Below are positions 1 through 15,000 of a stretch of 47,712 bases of DNA, piece by piece (the first letter of the stretch is position 1; every line of letters begins with the position of its first letter). Source of the stretch: Candidatus Omnitrophota bacterium. Lineage in GTDB: Bacteria > Omnitrophota > Gorgyraeia > Gygaellales > Profunditerraquicolaceae. The position numbers and the translations under genes were made by a program. Below the pieces are notes generated by a model. That model had not been told where the DNA came from. It worked only from the letters and a program-made list of their open reading frames with translations, and did not search any database. Location of the stretch: positions 71,432 through 119,143 of the forward strand of contig JAQURX010000002.1 in the NCBI GenBank assembly GCA_028715415.1, in the 5' to 3' direction.

Positions 1-3000
1 TTAAGGCCTTCGACGTTAAATTGCGCCTTGTAAGAAAATTAATGAATAGCGGAGATGCTAATGCGCAGAGCGAGCGCACAACTCTTATCGCTGATATCTG
101 GGCGCATCCACAGGTTGCAGATATGCAGGATAAGACACTTGATCTTAAAAACGATAAGTTAACAGATGCGCAGGTTTATATTTATGAGGAATTAAATAAA
201 GCAAGCAAGGATGGTTCTACCCAAAAAGTTAATAAAGCCATTACCGACCGTTTTCTCTGTAAAGACAAGATTATCGCAGGCATAGAAGACATATTGGATA
301 GATTGCTACAGTTGAAGAAATTGACTAGTCAAGGCGCAAAGAATGCCCGGGAGTTTCGTATAGCGATTATTAATGATATCTGGTCGCATCCTGAGACAGT
401 AAAGATTCAAGACGCGCTTCTTGATATAAATAATGATAATGTGCATGAGGCACAAGTTTATTTCTATAATATATTGACGAACCGGTTGCTGCCATGCGCA
501 GTCCCATTAACCGGCATTGCATTTAATTATGAGTGGCTTAGGATTAAGCAGTCTTCTAGGAGAGGCGTGGTTAAAGCCTGGGCGAAAGCTTTCCACAATC
601 TAGTTGAATTTGAGAAAAAAGAATATTCCCCTGAAGAATTCATGCGTGAGTGTTTAAGGGATTTGAAAGCATTATGGCAAGAGCATAAATTAAAAGATAA
701 GCTTTCCGAAGAGCTTATAGAAAGGGTGGCGGGGGAATTATCGGATACGGATAGAGAAATATTCTTTAAACTTGTAGGTATCGTTGTGGAATCTGCCGAG
801 GTAAAAGATGGTAATGCCGAAGTAGTTGTAAAATTTGTTAATACCTCTCTTCAAGCTAAATTACAAGCTGCTCCTTCAGATGCTGCGCGCACAGAGACTT
901 TGAAGGGAAGTATTACTGCAAAAGCTTCTAAAGCCGATGGTTCAACTACTGATGCTCAAGTTAAATTCATCAAGTTTGGCTCTATCTATATAAAGGTTAT
1001 CTTTACGGGAGAGGGCAAATATACAAAGCTCACTCTTACTGAAAAAGACACTTCAAAATCTACAGAATTCGCAATAAACGTAACTCTTCCTAAGGCTGTT
1101 GCAGCATCAGAAAATCATGCTCAGGCTCCGCCAGCACCTACTTCTTCCACAGTTTCTTCCGAAGCAGATACAATGGCTCAAGAATTTGAGCTTACCGAAA
1201 TAGAAGCCGCTTATTTTAGGCAATTGCGTGGTAAATTTGATGCGCAAATTAAGGTTGAAAAAGAAGCCAAAGAAAAAGAAGCTCAAGGTGAAAAAGTTAC
1301 TGCACCTAAGACTAATGTTATTGGTGTTGATTTCTTCCCGTCAGCAATGCTCAGCGCTGAAGAGCGTAGAAAACAACTTGGTGCAGTAGAATATACTGAG
1401 ATTGCTTCAGATGCGTCCAATGCTCAAGCTTCAGGCAAAGTGCATCTTATGCTCTTCCCATTAAACGGTGGTATCGGCAAAAAAGTTGGACGTGTAGGTT
1501 CTTTAGCATCTATCTGGGATAGGTTAGTTAAATCCGGGGCGAAGAAGGGCGCGTTCCAGGGAGAAAAATCATTAGGTGCTAAGGCTATGGATTTATATTT
1601 TGAAGTTGAATTAAATGGCAAGAAAGAATTAGTTTCTATCGCTGAGGCAAAGCTTTTAAGGAGCTTAGTTGAAGCAAGGTCTCGTAAATACGCAACTATC
1701 ACTGTCCAGGAATTAGTTTCTACTGAGACAGTAGATTCTATTAATGAACTTTTTGACACTATTTGTCTTTTTGATAGAGTTGATGATAATATCCCGCAGG
1801 ATAAAAAGAGAACCTATCGTCAACTCTTTGCAGAATTAGCACAGAAAGAATCAATCAAGATTAGTTTGGTTAATTCAAACTGCGAGCATACCTTCCCGAT
1901 AATTGATAAGGCTACCGGAGATTTCAAATCAAGATTTGTTGAGGATAATGGCAAGAAAAAAGAACAGTGTGCTCCAGGCGGACACGGTTTGTCCGGTTTC
2001 TGGGCAATTATGCATCGTTTATTATCTAATTCAAATGAAACTCCTGTTGATGAACCTACGATTGCCGCGCTTTACAATGAAGACGGTATGAATAACTTGC
2101 CGGATGAAGTTATCTGCGGATGGATGGCTAAAAATAAAGTGGCTATAGTTATGGTTACGACTGAGAAGACGGGCCTTGATATGAAAGGCGGCCAGATTGG
2201 TATTGTTAGGCTTGCCGGAAAGATTAAGAAGGCAATTTTAGAGATTAAGCAGGCATCTAATAATGGACAAGAAGATCTCTTTAAGAAAATGGGTCTTAGT
2301 GAGGGTCAGGCAAGGACGCAGTATTTTAATACCAATATGGCTTTAATTAATTATAGTGTTTTAATCCCATTCTTAAAGGCTTTAATTAAATTAATCGGAA
2401 AAGATGAATTTGAGAAAATATCCGCTCCTGATTTAATTAGGGAAGACACCAAGGATAAGAAGTCTTATTCTTTAGGTGGTGCTATGGGTTCAGTATTGCT
2501 TAACTTAGCAAGCTATGTAGAGACTTCCGATAATGCAGCTGTTATTGCTTTAGCTAAAGAATACGGTTTGGTTGATGAACATGGGCAGGTTTCTATCTTA
2601 AGAATCGTTAACGCAGATAAGAGTAATCGTACTCGTTTTTTTACTCCAGTAAAGACATCATTTGATTATTGGTTACAATATCATTCCGGATTTTATAGGG
2701 TAGACCAAGATAATTGGCAATTAGTTCAAGTTGGGAAAGAAATACCTTCTGTTGAGTTAAAAGAAGCTTATTATGATGAAGCAACTAATGTTATGGAGGC
2801 TTTTAATGGAGTAGATGTTAATGAGCTTAAAGATTTAACTGTGGCTGGAGTGGTAAAAGCAGAAAGAGCTATAGTTAAGGGGCAGAGCAAGATTAATTCT
2901 AAAGCAAAAGGCTTAATAGATTTGAATACTATTTCTGAGTTGTTGCGTACAGCAGAAGGTAGGCTTCTTTTAGAAAACATTACCATAACCATAGATGAAA

Positions 3001-6000
3001 ATGGTAATTGGGTTGAGAAGTCAAGAGCTCCTCCAGTACAGGAAGAAAAAAGCGCTTCTAATGTTGATGAAGCGAAAATGAATAAAATAGGAAGCTGGCT
3101 GTTTTCCAAGTTAGGTGCTATTTCAAGAATGCTCGGCAAGCCGAAAATAATTGTTCTATCTTTAACTGTAGCGATTTTACTATTTATACCTGGTTGTACC
3201 ATGGATCAAATTGCTCAGGGAATTGAAATAAGCTCTATTACACTTTTTGTATTCTTTATGATTGTAAATACATTGAAGGATATGAGAAATAAAAGCAAAG
3301 CAAACCAGAAACTTGGTTCTATCGGAGAAGAAAGTTCTGAACGTAGAGGAGAGTATAATGGATTCGGTGTTGAAGGTGGAAGTGATCCTAATGAATCTGG
3401 GTCACGTTACGCCCATAGCGTGATCAGCATGGAAGAGCTCGAAAGATATTACGAGCAAGGAGGAGAAAATCTTGATAGTCTAAACCAACCGCAGGCAGAA
3501 ACCGGTCCAACTACAATAACTATTCCACAGGTACCGGTAGATACAAAAGCTGACAATCAAACAGTAGAAAAAGAGCATCAAGAAAATAGAAACTCTAGCC
3601 CGGATCAAAATCAGGTAGTTACAGAGCAAGTACATTATGTCCTTGGAAATGAACCGCTACCCGAAATAGGCAGTGTCTATAAAGGTGGGATTGTTACTAG
3701 GATAGAAGAAGAAATCAAAGATTCTTATGAGCCTGCGCGTTTTGATTGGCCAGGATCGACAGATTATGTTCTACCAATACCCACAGGTAATTATTGGGTG
3801 TATTGCAAAACAAATTTACTATTTTTAGTTTCTTGTTTAGCTGCGATACTTCTTTCCGGTTGCGCTGGAAAATCTGTCAAGGCGTCTTCAACTGGATTCT
3901 GGACGAATGTCGGTGGATTCTTTGTAGCGCATTGGGATAGTGTAGTAGGAGTTGTTGCTATTGTTGTATTGGCAACTTTATTAATCTGGAATAGGAGTAG
4001 AAGTAATAAAGAAGAAAAGCAGGAATACGTAGAAGAAATTTATACTTCAGAGCATAAGCTTGCAGCAATGGTAGCCAGAATAGGCGTTGACATAAAGGGA
4101 AGATTTGTCCCGCTCACGAGCGATGCAAATCTACAATTACAAATAGCTATCAACCAAGGCAAGAAAGGCGATGTCGGTAAAACGGTACATTATCATACAC
4201 CAGCTCCTGGCCAAACCAATCCTCGTCAGGAGATTATTTATGTAATTAGTGGCAAAATAAAAGCCATGATTTATACAGAAGAAGGCGATTTAGTTGCTGA
4301 ACGAGTTATAGATGAAGGAAGTTTAGTTTTATTTACGAAAGCCCATAACATTGAATTCTTAGAAGACTCAAAATTATTAGAGATAAAGCAGGGGCCATAT
4401 CCTGGATTAGAAAAAGATAAGATTGTACTGGCGAATAATTCTACTTCCTTCCAGGGCCGCCACACACCGCAAGACATTCAAGAATATCGCCAGCGCGTAG
4501 CTAAAGCAAGGCAAGAGAATAAATGCGCAGACGTGAATCAGGCACCGGTGATTAATGAAGCCTTAATGCTTATAAGGGGACTTAATATAGACTTACCAGA
4601 TAACCCTGGCAAGTTGCAAGTCGCAGATGCATTAACCGGAAAGCAAATTTACCTTATTACTGTTTCTGAACGCGGACCTCCAGATGGTTTTGCCGAAGGA
4701 AATGAAATCTTCGTTTTCCTCTCCAAAGAAGACCAAACCACAAATACTATCGCTACAGTAGTTTCGCATGAAGTTATTGAACAAGCCATCCTTGCAAAAG
4801 GAATAGTAATAGATGAAGCACATCAATTAACCCAAAAAATAGTTAAAACCATTCAAAGTGCTGCGCCTTCTGTTTCAAGTAAGCCTTCTCCAGTTGAAAC
4901 TTCATATTCGTTTACCTATCAGCTGCGCAATATTCCTTTAGAGTTGGAAGCTACCTTGGAAGAGTTGAAAGAATCCGGAACGTTTGTAGATAGCACATTA
5001 TCAGGCTTGAATTTAGGCGGATACCATATTAATGCAAGAGTTGCTTTAGGTTCACAGGATACAAAGCAAAATCCTATAGCAATTGTGAGTATTGAAACAC
5101 TAAGTTTATTAGTTACTGGATACCTTGCTAAGAAGGTCTTTGAAAAGAATGAAAATGCAGAAGTAATCTCTTACCTATATATGCTCTCATATTTGAGGAG
5201 CCTGCCGATTACGCAACGCCGCCAGGTCAGCACAGAATTAAATAAACTTACTGAAACTTCGGCCCAGCCTTTAGGAGATCGCCTTTCCAAGGAAGTTAAT
5301 TCTGATTTAAGTGAAGTAATCAAAGATTATCCCCAATTAAAGAATTTAGTGGTTTTAAGAGATAGAGTGGTTAGCCGTGTAAGGGCGCTGCGTATCGCAA
5401 TAGAAACAACCGGATTAACCATGGAAGATTTAGCGCTTATTAATAGAAATGAGAATTTACTTAATGTTGTTTTAGGATTAGCTCCTGCTGCAGTAATAGA
5501 AAATAATTTTTCCGCTGAAGAATTAGAAAAAATTGCCAAAATATTAAATATTTTTGATCATATTGAAGGTGCGGCTATAAATTTAGTTACATTAATTGAT
5601 GGCAGAATTTATGTATATGATGAATATGCCGCGAAGCAAATCGTCTTCGGAATAGATAATTATAAAAAACAACAGCTCCATTTAACTAATGCTGCAGTTG
5701 AGCATCTTATTCGCTTGCATATGGCAGCTGGGCGAGGAGTATTCTTTGATTTTGCTGCAGTTAAAGCGGTTGATGCTGAATTAACTAGACTATTAATTAC
5801 GGGTATAGCTGTTCCTCTATTAACCAAGCATAAATATGACAAATTTACCCGCTGGGATATGGAAAAGCGCATTTGGCGTTCAGCCGGGTTAGGCAGCAGA
5901 TTCTATGAGTTAGAACGTATCAATGTGGATGTAGTGGCAATGGCAACAATAGACAGGCCTACTGCTACTTTAAATCAGATTGAAGTAGAGTTAGAGAACT

Positions 6001-9000
6001 GGAGGATATTTAACCGCCGCGCTGTGTTTATGCTGATTGATGATTCAGGCGTAACCCGCCTCGGAAAGCCAAATTCACCTAATCAAAATTTGGATATCAA
6101 TTGTAAGAACTTAGCATTTTTAAATTCTGTTTATGGCGATAGCTTTGTCCACCTTACATATGAAAATAGAGATAAAGATCAAGACGCCTGGTCGCTAGCT
6201 ACTTTGCGTGTTGTTGAAGCTAAGTTAAATAATGGTACTTTGGAGCCAGTGTTTAAGACAATATTAGTTGATAATAAACTTTTGAATGAAGACGGAATTT
6301 CAATTAATGAAAAGGCATTTAAGGCATATGTTTCGGGAAATATATTCAGGCATATTTCTGGTGTGCGTAATTACACCTTCTTGAAAGCATTAGGATACCG
6401 CGTAATGAGCGAGGATGACGATGCTCCTTCAGAAACTTATGTGTTATTGCCTGATGAGCTTCAAGCCATAAGAACAGAGCGCAGCACAGCAAGCAATACG
6501 GCTTTTGAAAAGTTATTTACAGATGCTTCCGCTATATTCGGCAGACAGATAACATCTTTAAATGAACTGTATATTCTTTGGTCTCAGGAATCCGATGCAG
6601 AGAAAGCCTCAAAATTGGAAGAATTAGAAAGGATTTATTTTGGTTATAGCGAAGATGGAAAATACGGTTTAATCCCTCAGGCAGCTGGTCAAATCCGTAC
6701 GTATTCCAGCCATTATATGGATCCTCGTTATAAGAGAACACATCAACGCTATGAAGGATTGAATCGTCCGCAGGCAGGGCATGATCCCGATGGCAGGATA
6801 CTTTACAATGATATGCCGGAACATCTGGTAGTTATATCTGATTTCAATTATCGCCGCGGCCGTATTGAGAAAACTGATGGAGAATCATTGGTTTACCCTG
6901 TAAATGTTACCGGAAGCGCTCGTGATTTGGGGAGAAAAATCGGGGAGACTAATCTAAATGTATTTGCAAATAGTTTGCGCGGTACAGTTGCAATACCTGC
7001 CAGTTCAGATTTCGCTGCGGCAGTAGGGGAGAAGACAGTAGAGTATATCGCCTATCCTTTTATCAACGATCATGACACATCTGGCATGGCGCAATTCATC
7101 AGGTATTTATTAAGCGATACTAAATTCTGGTATGATTTGCAGCATACCCATCAGTCAGCATTGATTGTTAATTCGGTAAGAGGGTATGCAACATCAGGGT
7201 ATGTAATCTTTAACCGTTCAATATTCCAGAATTTTATTCCGGGAGTATCTATTGGAAGAGAGTTAAGGTTAGAAGAGCCTCCATATATCGTCTGGGTAAA
7301 ATCTCCGATATTTAATGGGGTTTTGGCAATGTCTATGGGAAAAGTAGCAGGTGCGCAGCAGCGACAGGTTAATGAACGTAATTATTGCATCAGCGAACAG
7401 GACCGCACGGAAATCCTCGGTACGTTTGCCCGCAGGATCTATGAAAAAGCAGTTGAGAACTTTTACGCGGAATTAACAGCTTTAAATCCGGATCATCCTT
7501 TACGCCAAGATGATAATTATTATGGCAGATCTTTGCTTTTAGGCCAAAAATATGTGGAAGAAGCAAAGAGATTTATATTAACTGCCGAAGAAGCCGCTCA
7601 AGCTGATAGCGAACGCAATTTCCGTGCTCAAATGGCCACTACTTTGGGTATACAGATTGCGCAAATGCAAAGGAAAGCATTGTTAGCTTCTGATCCGAAA
7701 GAACAAAAAGCATTGCAAGCTCAATTGCAGGATATGTCTCTGATTTTGGCGCAAATCGCCGATGATTTTGATTTATACAAAGCAACTGACAGAAAGAAGA
7801 ATAACTATTCGCCAAAGAATCCGGAAACCGATTATTTCTACCGAGTAAAGATAGAAAGAGGCAAATTCTTCTTTAAGAAATCAGTCCCTGAAATTACAGT
7901 GCAGAAGATAAAGGGTATTGATATTGCAGTAGGAGTAAATTGGATTGAAGAGGCTGATTGGCATGAAATAAGTTTAGTTTCTGTAGAAGTAAAAGATGCG
8001 CTTTGTGATGCTTTGCGTCTTGAAGTAGAAGCAGGGCGTTTTGTATTTGTAGAAAAAGCACGCATGCCTCAAGAAGGGCAAGAATTTTTGGCTGTAGCTT
8101 GCCCGGCAAACTACAGAGATAATTTTGTTAAGTCCAACGTTGAAAACAAAGTTAAAGATTATGTCCAGAAAGACGGAGAGGCAATTGCATTATGGGCTAT
8201 TTTAGCTAATGTTGCCCAGAAGCAGGATTGCGCTAAAGAAATGGATGCTTTGCTTGGCCCCGGAGCCAACCATGCTCCAGCAGAGGTTTATAAAGAAATT
8301 TCAGCTCCTCGCGCTCCTCCTCAAAAGACAGAAAAGACAGTTTTAGTTACCGGTGGAGCAGGATATGTTGGTGGTTTCTGCGTAAGGACGTTGCTTCAAA
8401 AAGGATATAAGGTAGTTATTTATGATAATCTTTCTTCCGGTAATAGGAAATTACTCCCTGATGGAGCCGTGTTTATACAGGGTAGCCTCGATGATACAGA
8501 AAAGTTAGAAAAAGAGGTTTTCACAAAATATGACGTCTCTGTAGTAATGAATTTTGCTGCTAGTATCGAAGTTGGTGAATCTCGCCGCAACCCCGCCAAA
8601 TATTTCTACAATAATGCCGTAAATACAATTAATCTTATGGTAATTGCCGCAAATCATGGCGTGAGGAGCTTTATTCATTCTTCAACTGCTGCTGTGTATG
8701 GGGAACCAGAAGTTGTTCCGATAGTTGAAACTGCTCCTTTAAATGCATGCAACGCATATGGAGAATCAAAGTTAATGATTGAGCGTGCGATGGAATTATT
8801 CGAAGCTAAATATGGAATGCACTTTGTAAGATTCAGGTATTTTAATGTTGCCGGAGCTTCAGAAGATGGGAAATTAGGCGAATTCCATACACAAAAAGAA
8901 ACTCATATTATCCCTAGGCTAATTTTTGTTATTTATGGTTGGCTGGCTAAGTTTAATATCAAAGGATTCCAGGTAGAAAATGAAGCATTGAAAGAATATT

Positions 9001-12000
9001 TCTTAAGCAAAGAAAGGGCATTACCTGATCCTACTCCATTTAGAGATTATATTAATGTTGTAGATTTAGCAGAAGCCCATGAGTTAGCTATTGGTTATTT
9101 GGAAAATGGCGGAGTAACCAACGCATTTAACCTCGGCACAGGCGAAGGCAGCTCATTAAAGCAGGTTGTTGATGCCGTACAGAATTATACCGGCAAGCCG
9201 CTTCCGTTTATCGTCCAGCAAAGTGGCCGCGAAGGGGAGCCATCGAGATTGGTTGCGTCTTCAGATAAAGCAAAACAAACTTTAGGCTGGGCTCCTTCAA
9301 GAAGCTTGGATGATTCAGTGAGAAATTCTGTTGAATGGTATAATTCGGATAATTTCAAGGGGATTTACGATGGCAAGACGACCCCAGCTGATCCTTATTC
9401 ACCAGTAGAATATGCGCTTAAAGTAGTAAGCAGTATTACCGCCAATAAGGTAATTTCTGGAGATTTAAAATTTGAGTTATTATTCAGGATGTTGGTTGAT
9501 ACAGCGGAAGCTGTTTTATTAAGAGGAGAAGCAAATAAGGGTTCAGAATTATGGAATGCAAGCCAGGATTTAGTCGCAAGAGCCCGTAAGTTATTTACGG
9601 ATTGCGCCAAAATTACTGCATCAGCAGGAAACGTAACTATTTCCAAGACAAGCACTTTGATTCGAGAGGCAGCAAGAAATAATAAGGAATTTGTGGATGC
9701 TATAAAACGAGTGATTGCGTTAACCGAATCCAGAGAAGAAAAGATTATTTATGCCGCTCTTATTTCCAATCTTGATATAAGCCCTGAATTGGTTTCAGGA
9801 GTTGTTTTATTAAGAAAACCAAATGATTTTAAGGTAAGCGACGATTGGCAAAAGACAACAAATACTTCCGATGAGCTTGCTGGTAAAAATGATAATCGCA
9901 GCCGTGCTATCAGCAGAATGTGGAATAATTTCGCAACTGCTATGAATGGCGGTGCAAGATTTGATGCCATTGTCTTTACCACAAAGGTAAGCGGATTAAT
10001 CGATAATATAGATGAAGTTGAGTCTTACAGGGGCATATATTTCCCTGCAGAAACACCTGTATTTGTCGTTACGGAACGCGATGGTAAATATAAAGATAAT
10101 TTTAGCGGTGTAGTTAATTTAGCTAAGCATCTTCCCGAAAGATTTACAGAAGTAGGATTAGATTTCTTCAATTCAAAGATTTTATTGGTGCATCTCGCCG
10201 GACAAGGTAAACGCAACAATCCTTTGACGGTTGCTGATGGCCGCGGGAAAAAGCATTTTATTACACGTGCTTCCGGAAAGAGTTATTTGGCTCAGACTAT
10301 GATTGAAAGCTACCAGTTATTTGATGCCAATGTGAATGGTATGATTGAGAGAAATAATGATCAGATACTTTGCGTAGATAATGATAATGTTTTTAGCGGC
10401 AACCAGGGATACATTACTGGCGGGGATATTGTTCCGGCATCTGAATTTGATTTAAATAATGCGGCTCTAAAAGTTGATGAAAATGGGAACATAATCTTAG
10501 CACTTGAGAAGCCGCGTCCATCTAAGGATCAATCAAAAGAAGATTTTCTAAAAGTTTATTGCGATAATCAGGGAAGAGTAGCTGCCAGTTGGTCTGTAAT
10601 TTTACATAGAGCAGCCTCTTTAAAAGGCCTAGTAGAATTTGCCAAAGAATTAAGCGAAGCAGGCGAGCCTTTGCATGAGAAATACGCTCTTAAAGTCAAT
10701 TCCCACATAATTACTGGCGCAACTCAAGACGGCGCAACTTGGGCTGCATTAAAGGCTGTATATGACCCGAAAAATGACGTAACTGCAGAAGATTGGAAAA
10801 GAGTGCAATATGCAGCTAAGAAATTCGCAGCTACTTCCGGAATAGGTTTTGGAAATTTAGGCACAGACAGAATAATTCTTGATACCGGACAAAATAAAGA
10901 TTACTTCGCATATTATATGATGTTGTTTGTTGATCCATATTTAAGAGCTTTGGAAGGCATAAAATTAAATGAAAACGGGAATATTGTTGTAAATTCAATA
11001 TTAAGCGAAGCATATAAAGAGGATTTGAAGAATAGAAAGAATGTTATTATTGTTAATTCTATTCTGGATGGCAATGGCACAATTTCCGATGAAAGCGTAA
11101 TTATCAATGTCTCCGCTACAAACCTGAAAACAGAAGCAAAAAGCACAGTGTCTTGTATTATTGCAGAGCCGAATGAAACTATAATTGGAAAATCCGGAAT
11201 TATAATGGCGGATATTTATTTGGCTGATGGTGGGAAGGTAAGAGTTGAGTATTCTTTAGATAGAAATCCGGATGATGATTTCACTAAGAAAATCTTTGGC
11301 GGAGAAAAATACTCTTTTGCTGATTTATATGTTGTGCAGGACTTAAAGAAGACAATAGATGTAAGAAAGAAGCTTTTGGAAAGAATTGGTGCGCTTACTA
11401 TTGAATCAAAAGACAGTGACTCAGCTACACTAAAATGCGTCCTTTTCCCAATCCCATTAGGTGGCATACTTGGAATTAAGAATTTCGCTAAAAGCCTCAT
11501 CAAAATATTCGTTACCTTATTAGTTATGTCTTTTGTTTTTGCCTTGCCTGGCTGCGGCGCAGGCAATCCTTTGCCTACCGATACAAGAATCTCTATCAAC
11601 GATTACAATGATGATACAACTATGCGTGTTAACTTTAGCGCAGACTTGTTGCAGCAGATGAAAGATGCCGGATACACCTGGATTGAAATTCTTCCTATGA
11701 AAAATAACGGGAAGAATGCTTATGTCTCAGGAGGAGATGGAAAATACGTTTCTGTCAATGATGTTATAAATCTTTTAGGCGGTGGTGTTGATGTTTCAGT
11801 TAAAACTACCGGAGATTATCAGGCAAAGGTGCGTTTCTACGTGCCGGGGATTAAAGAAACTCCAGCCCGCGCTACAGAATATTTTATGACAGACGGCCTT
11901 GATTATCACGTTGCGAATTTAGGAAGTTATCTTCCCGATATTTCATTAGATGTTAACAATAGTGATCACGATAATACGATAGAGTTCTACATACCCGATA

Positions 12001-15000
12001 GCTTCAACTTGCCGGGAAATATTTCTGCAAAAGAAGTCTACGTTGAAATTGGTGCCACAAAAGATGAGAACCTTATCCAAAAACTTGGGCGTTCATTATT
12101 AGTTACAATTGGCGTTCTTGAACCTGAAGCTGGAACAAAATATTATTATAGAAATCTTGAAGAAGTTATCGGTACAAGAGATATTCCGATGAGCAGGAAA
12201 TTCAGCGTTACTCTTCCGGGAGAGGGTAATTGGTATCTTTCTGCAAGGTTAGTTGGTATAGGGATGACTCCGAACACCAACCCTCAGCAAATTCAGGTTT
12301 CTGCAGCTCAAGCTGCGGTTGTCCTTCCCGAATATACACATAAACCACAGTTCATTCAAATAGGTAATAGCAGAATTGTCGTTTTCTATTTTGATTCTCT
12401 TCTTGAAGAATTAGCTAATCTACGCAGCAAATTTACTATTAACAATTATTATCAATCCGTAATCGGCAATGCCACAAATGATATTTTTGTAGAAGTTTCC
12501 GCAAAAAGTGATAATGGCAAGAGTATCGATTCATGGTTTAAATTGAATAGCTTGCTTTGGTGGAATAACGATACGAAGCAAGATGTTGTAACTGGGGCGT
12601 ATCAGGGGATGTGGATTCCCGATAATATGCTTAATTCTAACATAACATTCTCAGTGCGTTATTCTGTGCAAGGATTAAGCCAGCCGAATGCAGTACAGTT
12701 TGGCAGTGGTTATGCAACTGCAGAGGGTTCAATCATTCCTAAAATGCAACAAAACGTTATCACTGAGATTTCTAATCCGAAAGAGTCAAGGCGTTTCTTG
12801 ATTTTAGTAGATAAAAACTCGCTACAGACAGAAGTTAATAGATTTATGGGCGCATTTAACAATAATAATATTAAAGCAGGGGAGTGGGTAGAAACCAAAG
12901 ATAACAATCAAAATATTACGCACTATTCTGTTTGGGACAATAATAATACTCCTCAGAATATTAATCTTGTGGTTATTGTTACGGCTGGAAACAAGACGCA
13001 TTATCATTATGATTCCGTAGAGAATGTTATTTATAACAATTCGACAATGGTTACAGCGCCAGAAGGATTTGAAGGCGCTGTGGACATTAGCATACGCCTT
13101 GAGGTTGCGGGTGCTCTTCCGGGAGAGGCTTTGGATGCGGCCACTACTAATATTGCCCCATCTGCCGCTGCAGGGAACACCCAAACTTTTAATAATGAAA
13201 ATGAAGTTTACCTTGCAGGCTTTGGTATTACCGAAATAATGCTTTTAGTTATTTTTATCCCAGCATTTTCATTATTAAGCAGGTTGGTTAGCTATGTGAG
13301 AAGAAATAATATAGGTAAGAAGGCAGTAGTTATTATTATTGTTGGATTGGGAGTTATTTCTTTCTTGGCCGGATGTGGTACTGGATTTGTTCCTGATGAA
13401 GATGATACTATCCCCGGTGGCGACACAGGAGGCGGAACTGGACAGACATCAACAGAGCCGACAATTACAACTCCTAAAGAAGGGCTTGTTTCTTACGAAG
13501 AGGGTACAAAAGCAGGGGTATACCAGATTCATTTTTCTCCTGATATTGAACAGGATGCGACATCGAAATCAGCAATAGATGTCCAGATATCCGCAGTATA
13601 TAGTGACAAGACCAGCAAGACTCTTTATTTTAACCTTAATTCCTTCAGGGAGAATGGATGGACGATTGAATTCGATCTTGCTAAAGCAAAAACACCGGAT
13701 AATCGCATACCTTATGGGAGTATCATTAAATTCACGATGACATATCTTAATGGGCCGGAATATAGCAAGTCAGTTGATATTGTGTATGCTGTTACTTTAG
13801 ATGCTCCTTCTCAGAATAATTTTACCTATTCGCATTATGAAGGCGATAAAGATGTGGTTTATTTTAACTACAAAGGTATCCTTGAAGATTGGAAGAGTAA
13901 AGAAGTAGATCTTAATAACGTTTATGTGCAGATTGATAGGGTTTACGATAATGGGGCAGTTTTAACATTAATTAAGCCAGTTAAAGGCGATTATAGCATT
14001 GACGCATTATTAGATTCTGTTTCAGCGGCAGATCCGAATATAGATAAAGATTCTGTTATAAGAGCTGACCTTTTTGATCCGGAATTAAAAGATGCATCAG
14101 GAAAGAAAGTGGTTATGGCAAATGATGTTATCCCTTCGGGTAGTTATAAATATACTGTACGTTATTTTAACGGTATTTATACTGGTAAAAGAGTTGAAGT
14201 TCCCGCAGCGCAGACCATCACCAATCCAACTGCTAATTTCTTTAGCTGGCAGTTAACCGATAAAGGGTTGATCATTCGTTCTTTAAATACTTTAGAGCAA
14301 GAATTAAAGGATCGCGGTATAGAAAATGCAGCCGCATATTCTGTTCATATACGGATAAATGAAAAAAGAAGCTACTTCTTTACATTACAGGCATTCAAGG
14401 ATTGGGGCTTTGCTGTAGGAATTAAGCAAGAAACAGCCATCCCCGCAAAAGTAGAAGTTAGTTATGTTAACGGTAATAATATTTCAGGATTCACAGATGT
14501 TAATGCTGTTAAGGCTATAGATAATCCAACAGCCAACTTCTTTACTTGGCAGTTAAGTGATAAAGGCTTACTAATACATTCTTTAAATACTTTAGGAGAT
14601 GAACTCTCAGCCCGCGGACTTAAGGATTCTTCTGCAGGGGTAATTTATATCCGCATCAATGGAGATCACGGTTATCTTCTCTCATTGGATTTGTTCACGC
14701 AATGGAAATATGTTGTAGGTATTCCTAGCGAAACCACTATTCCCACAAAAGTAGATGTTTGTTATGTCAACGGTCTTGATGTTTCCGGATTTGTGGATGT
14801 TAATGCTTCAGAAACTATTGCCAAACCTACTACTAACTTCTTTACTTGGCAGTTAACAGATAAGGGATTAATGATTCACTCTCTAGACACTTTGGCTAAG
14901 GAGCTTTCAGATCGTAAGCTCGATAATTCCTCGGCAGAGGTAATTTATGTCCGTATCAATGAAGACCACGGATATCTTTTCTCGTTAGATTTATTCAAGA

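Noticed and set aside
13024-13239. Open frame of about 71 codons on the plus strand in another phase
   Set aside because: It lies wholly inside the giant gene, has no ribosome binding site and its product has no domain. The giant frame covers it with motifs on both sides, so it is a shadow.
13296-13374. Separate lipoprotein genes starting at GTG 13296, GTG 17364 or ATG 3129
   Set aside because: There is no stop before these starts and no Shine-Dalgarno or spacer, and the upstream frame continues straight through. I keep them as internal signal-like segments, perhaps relics of fusion.
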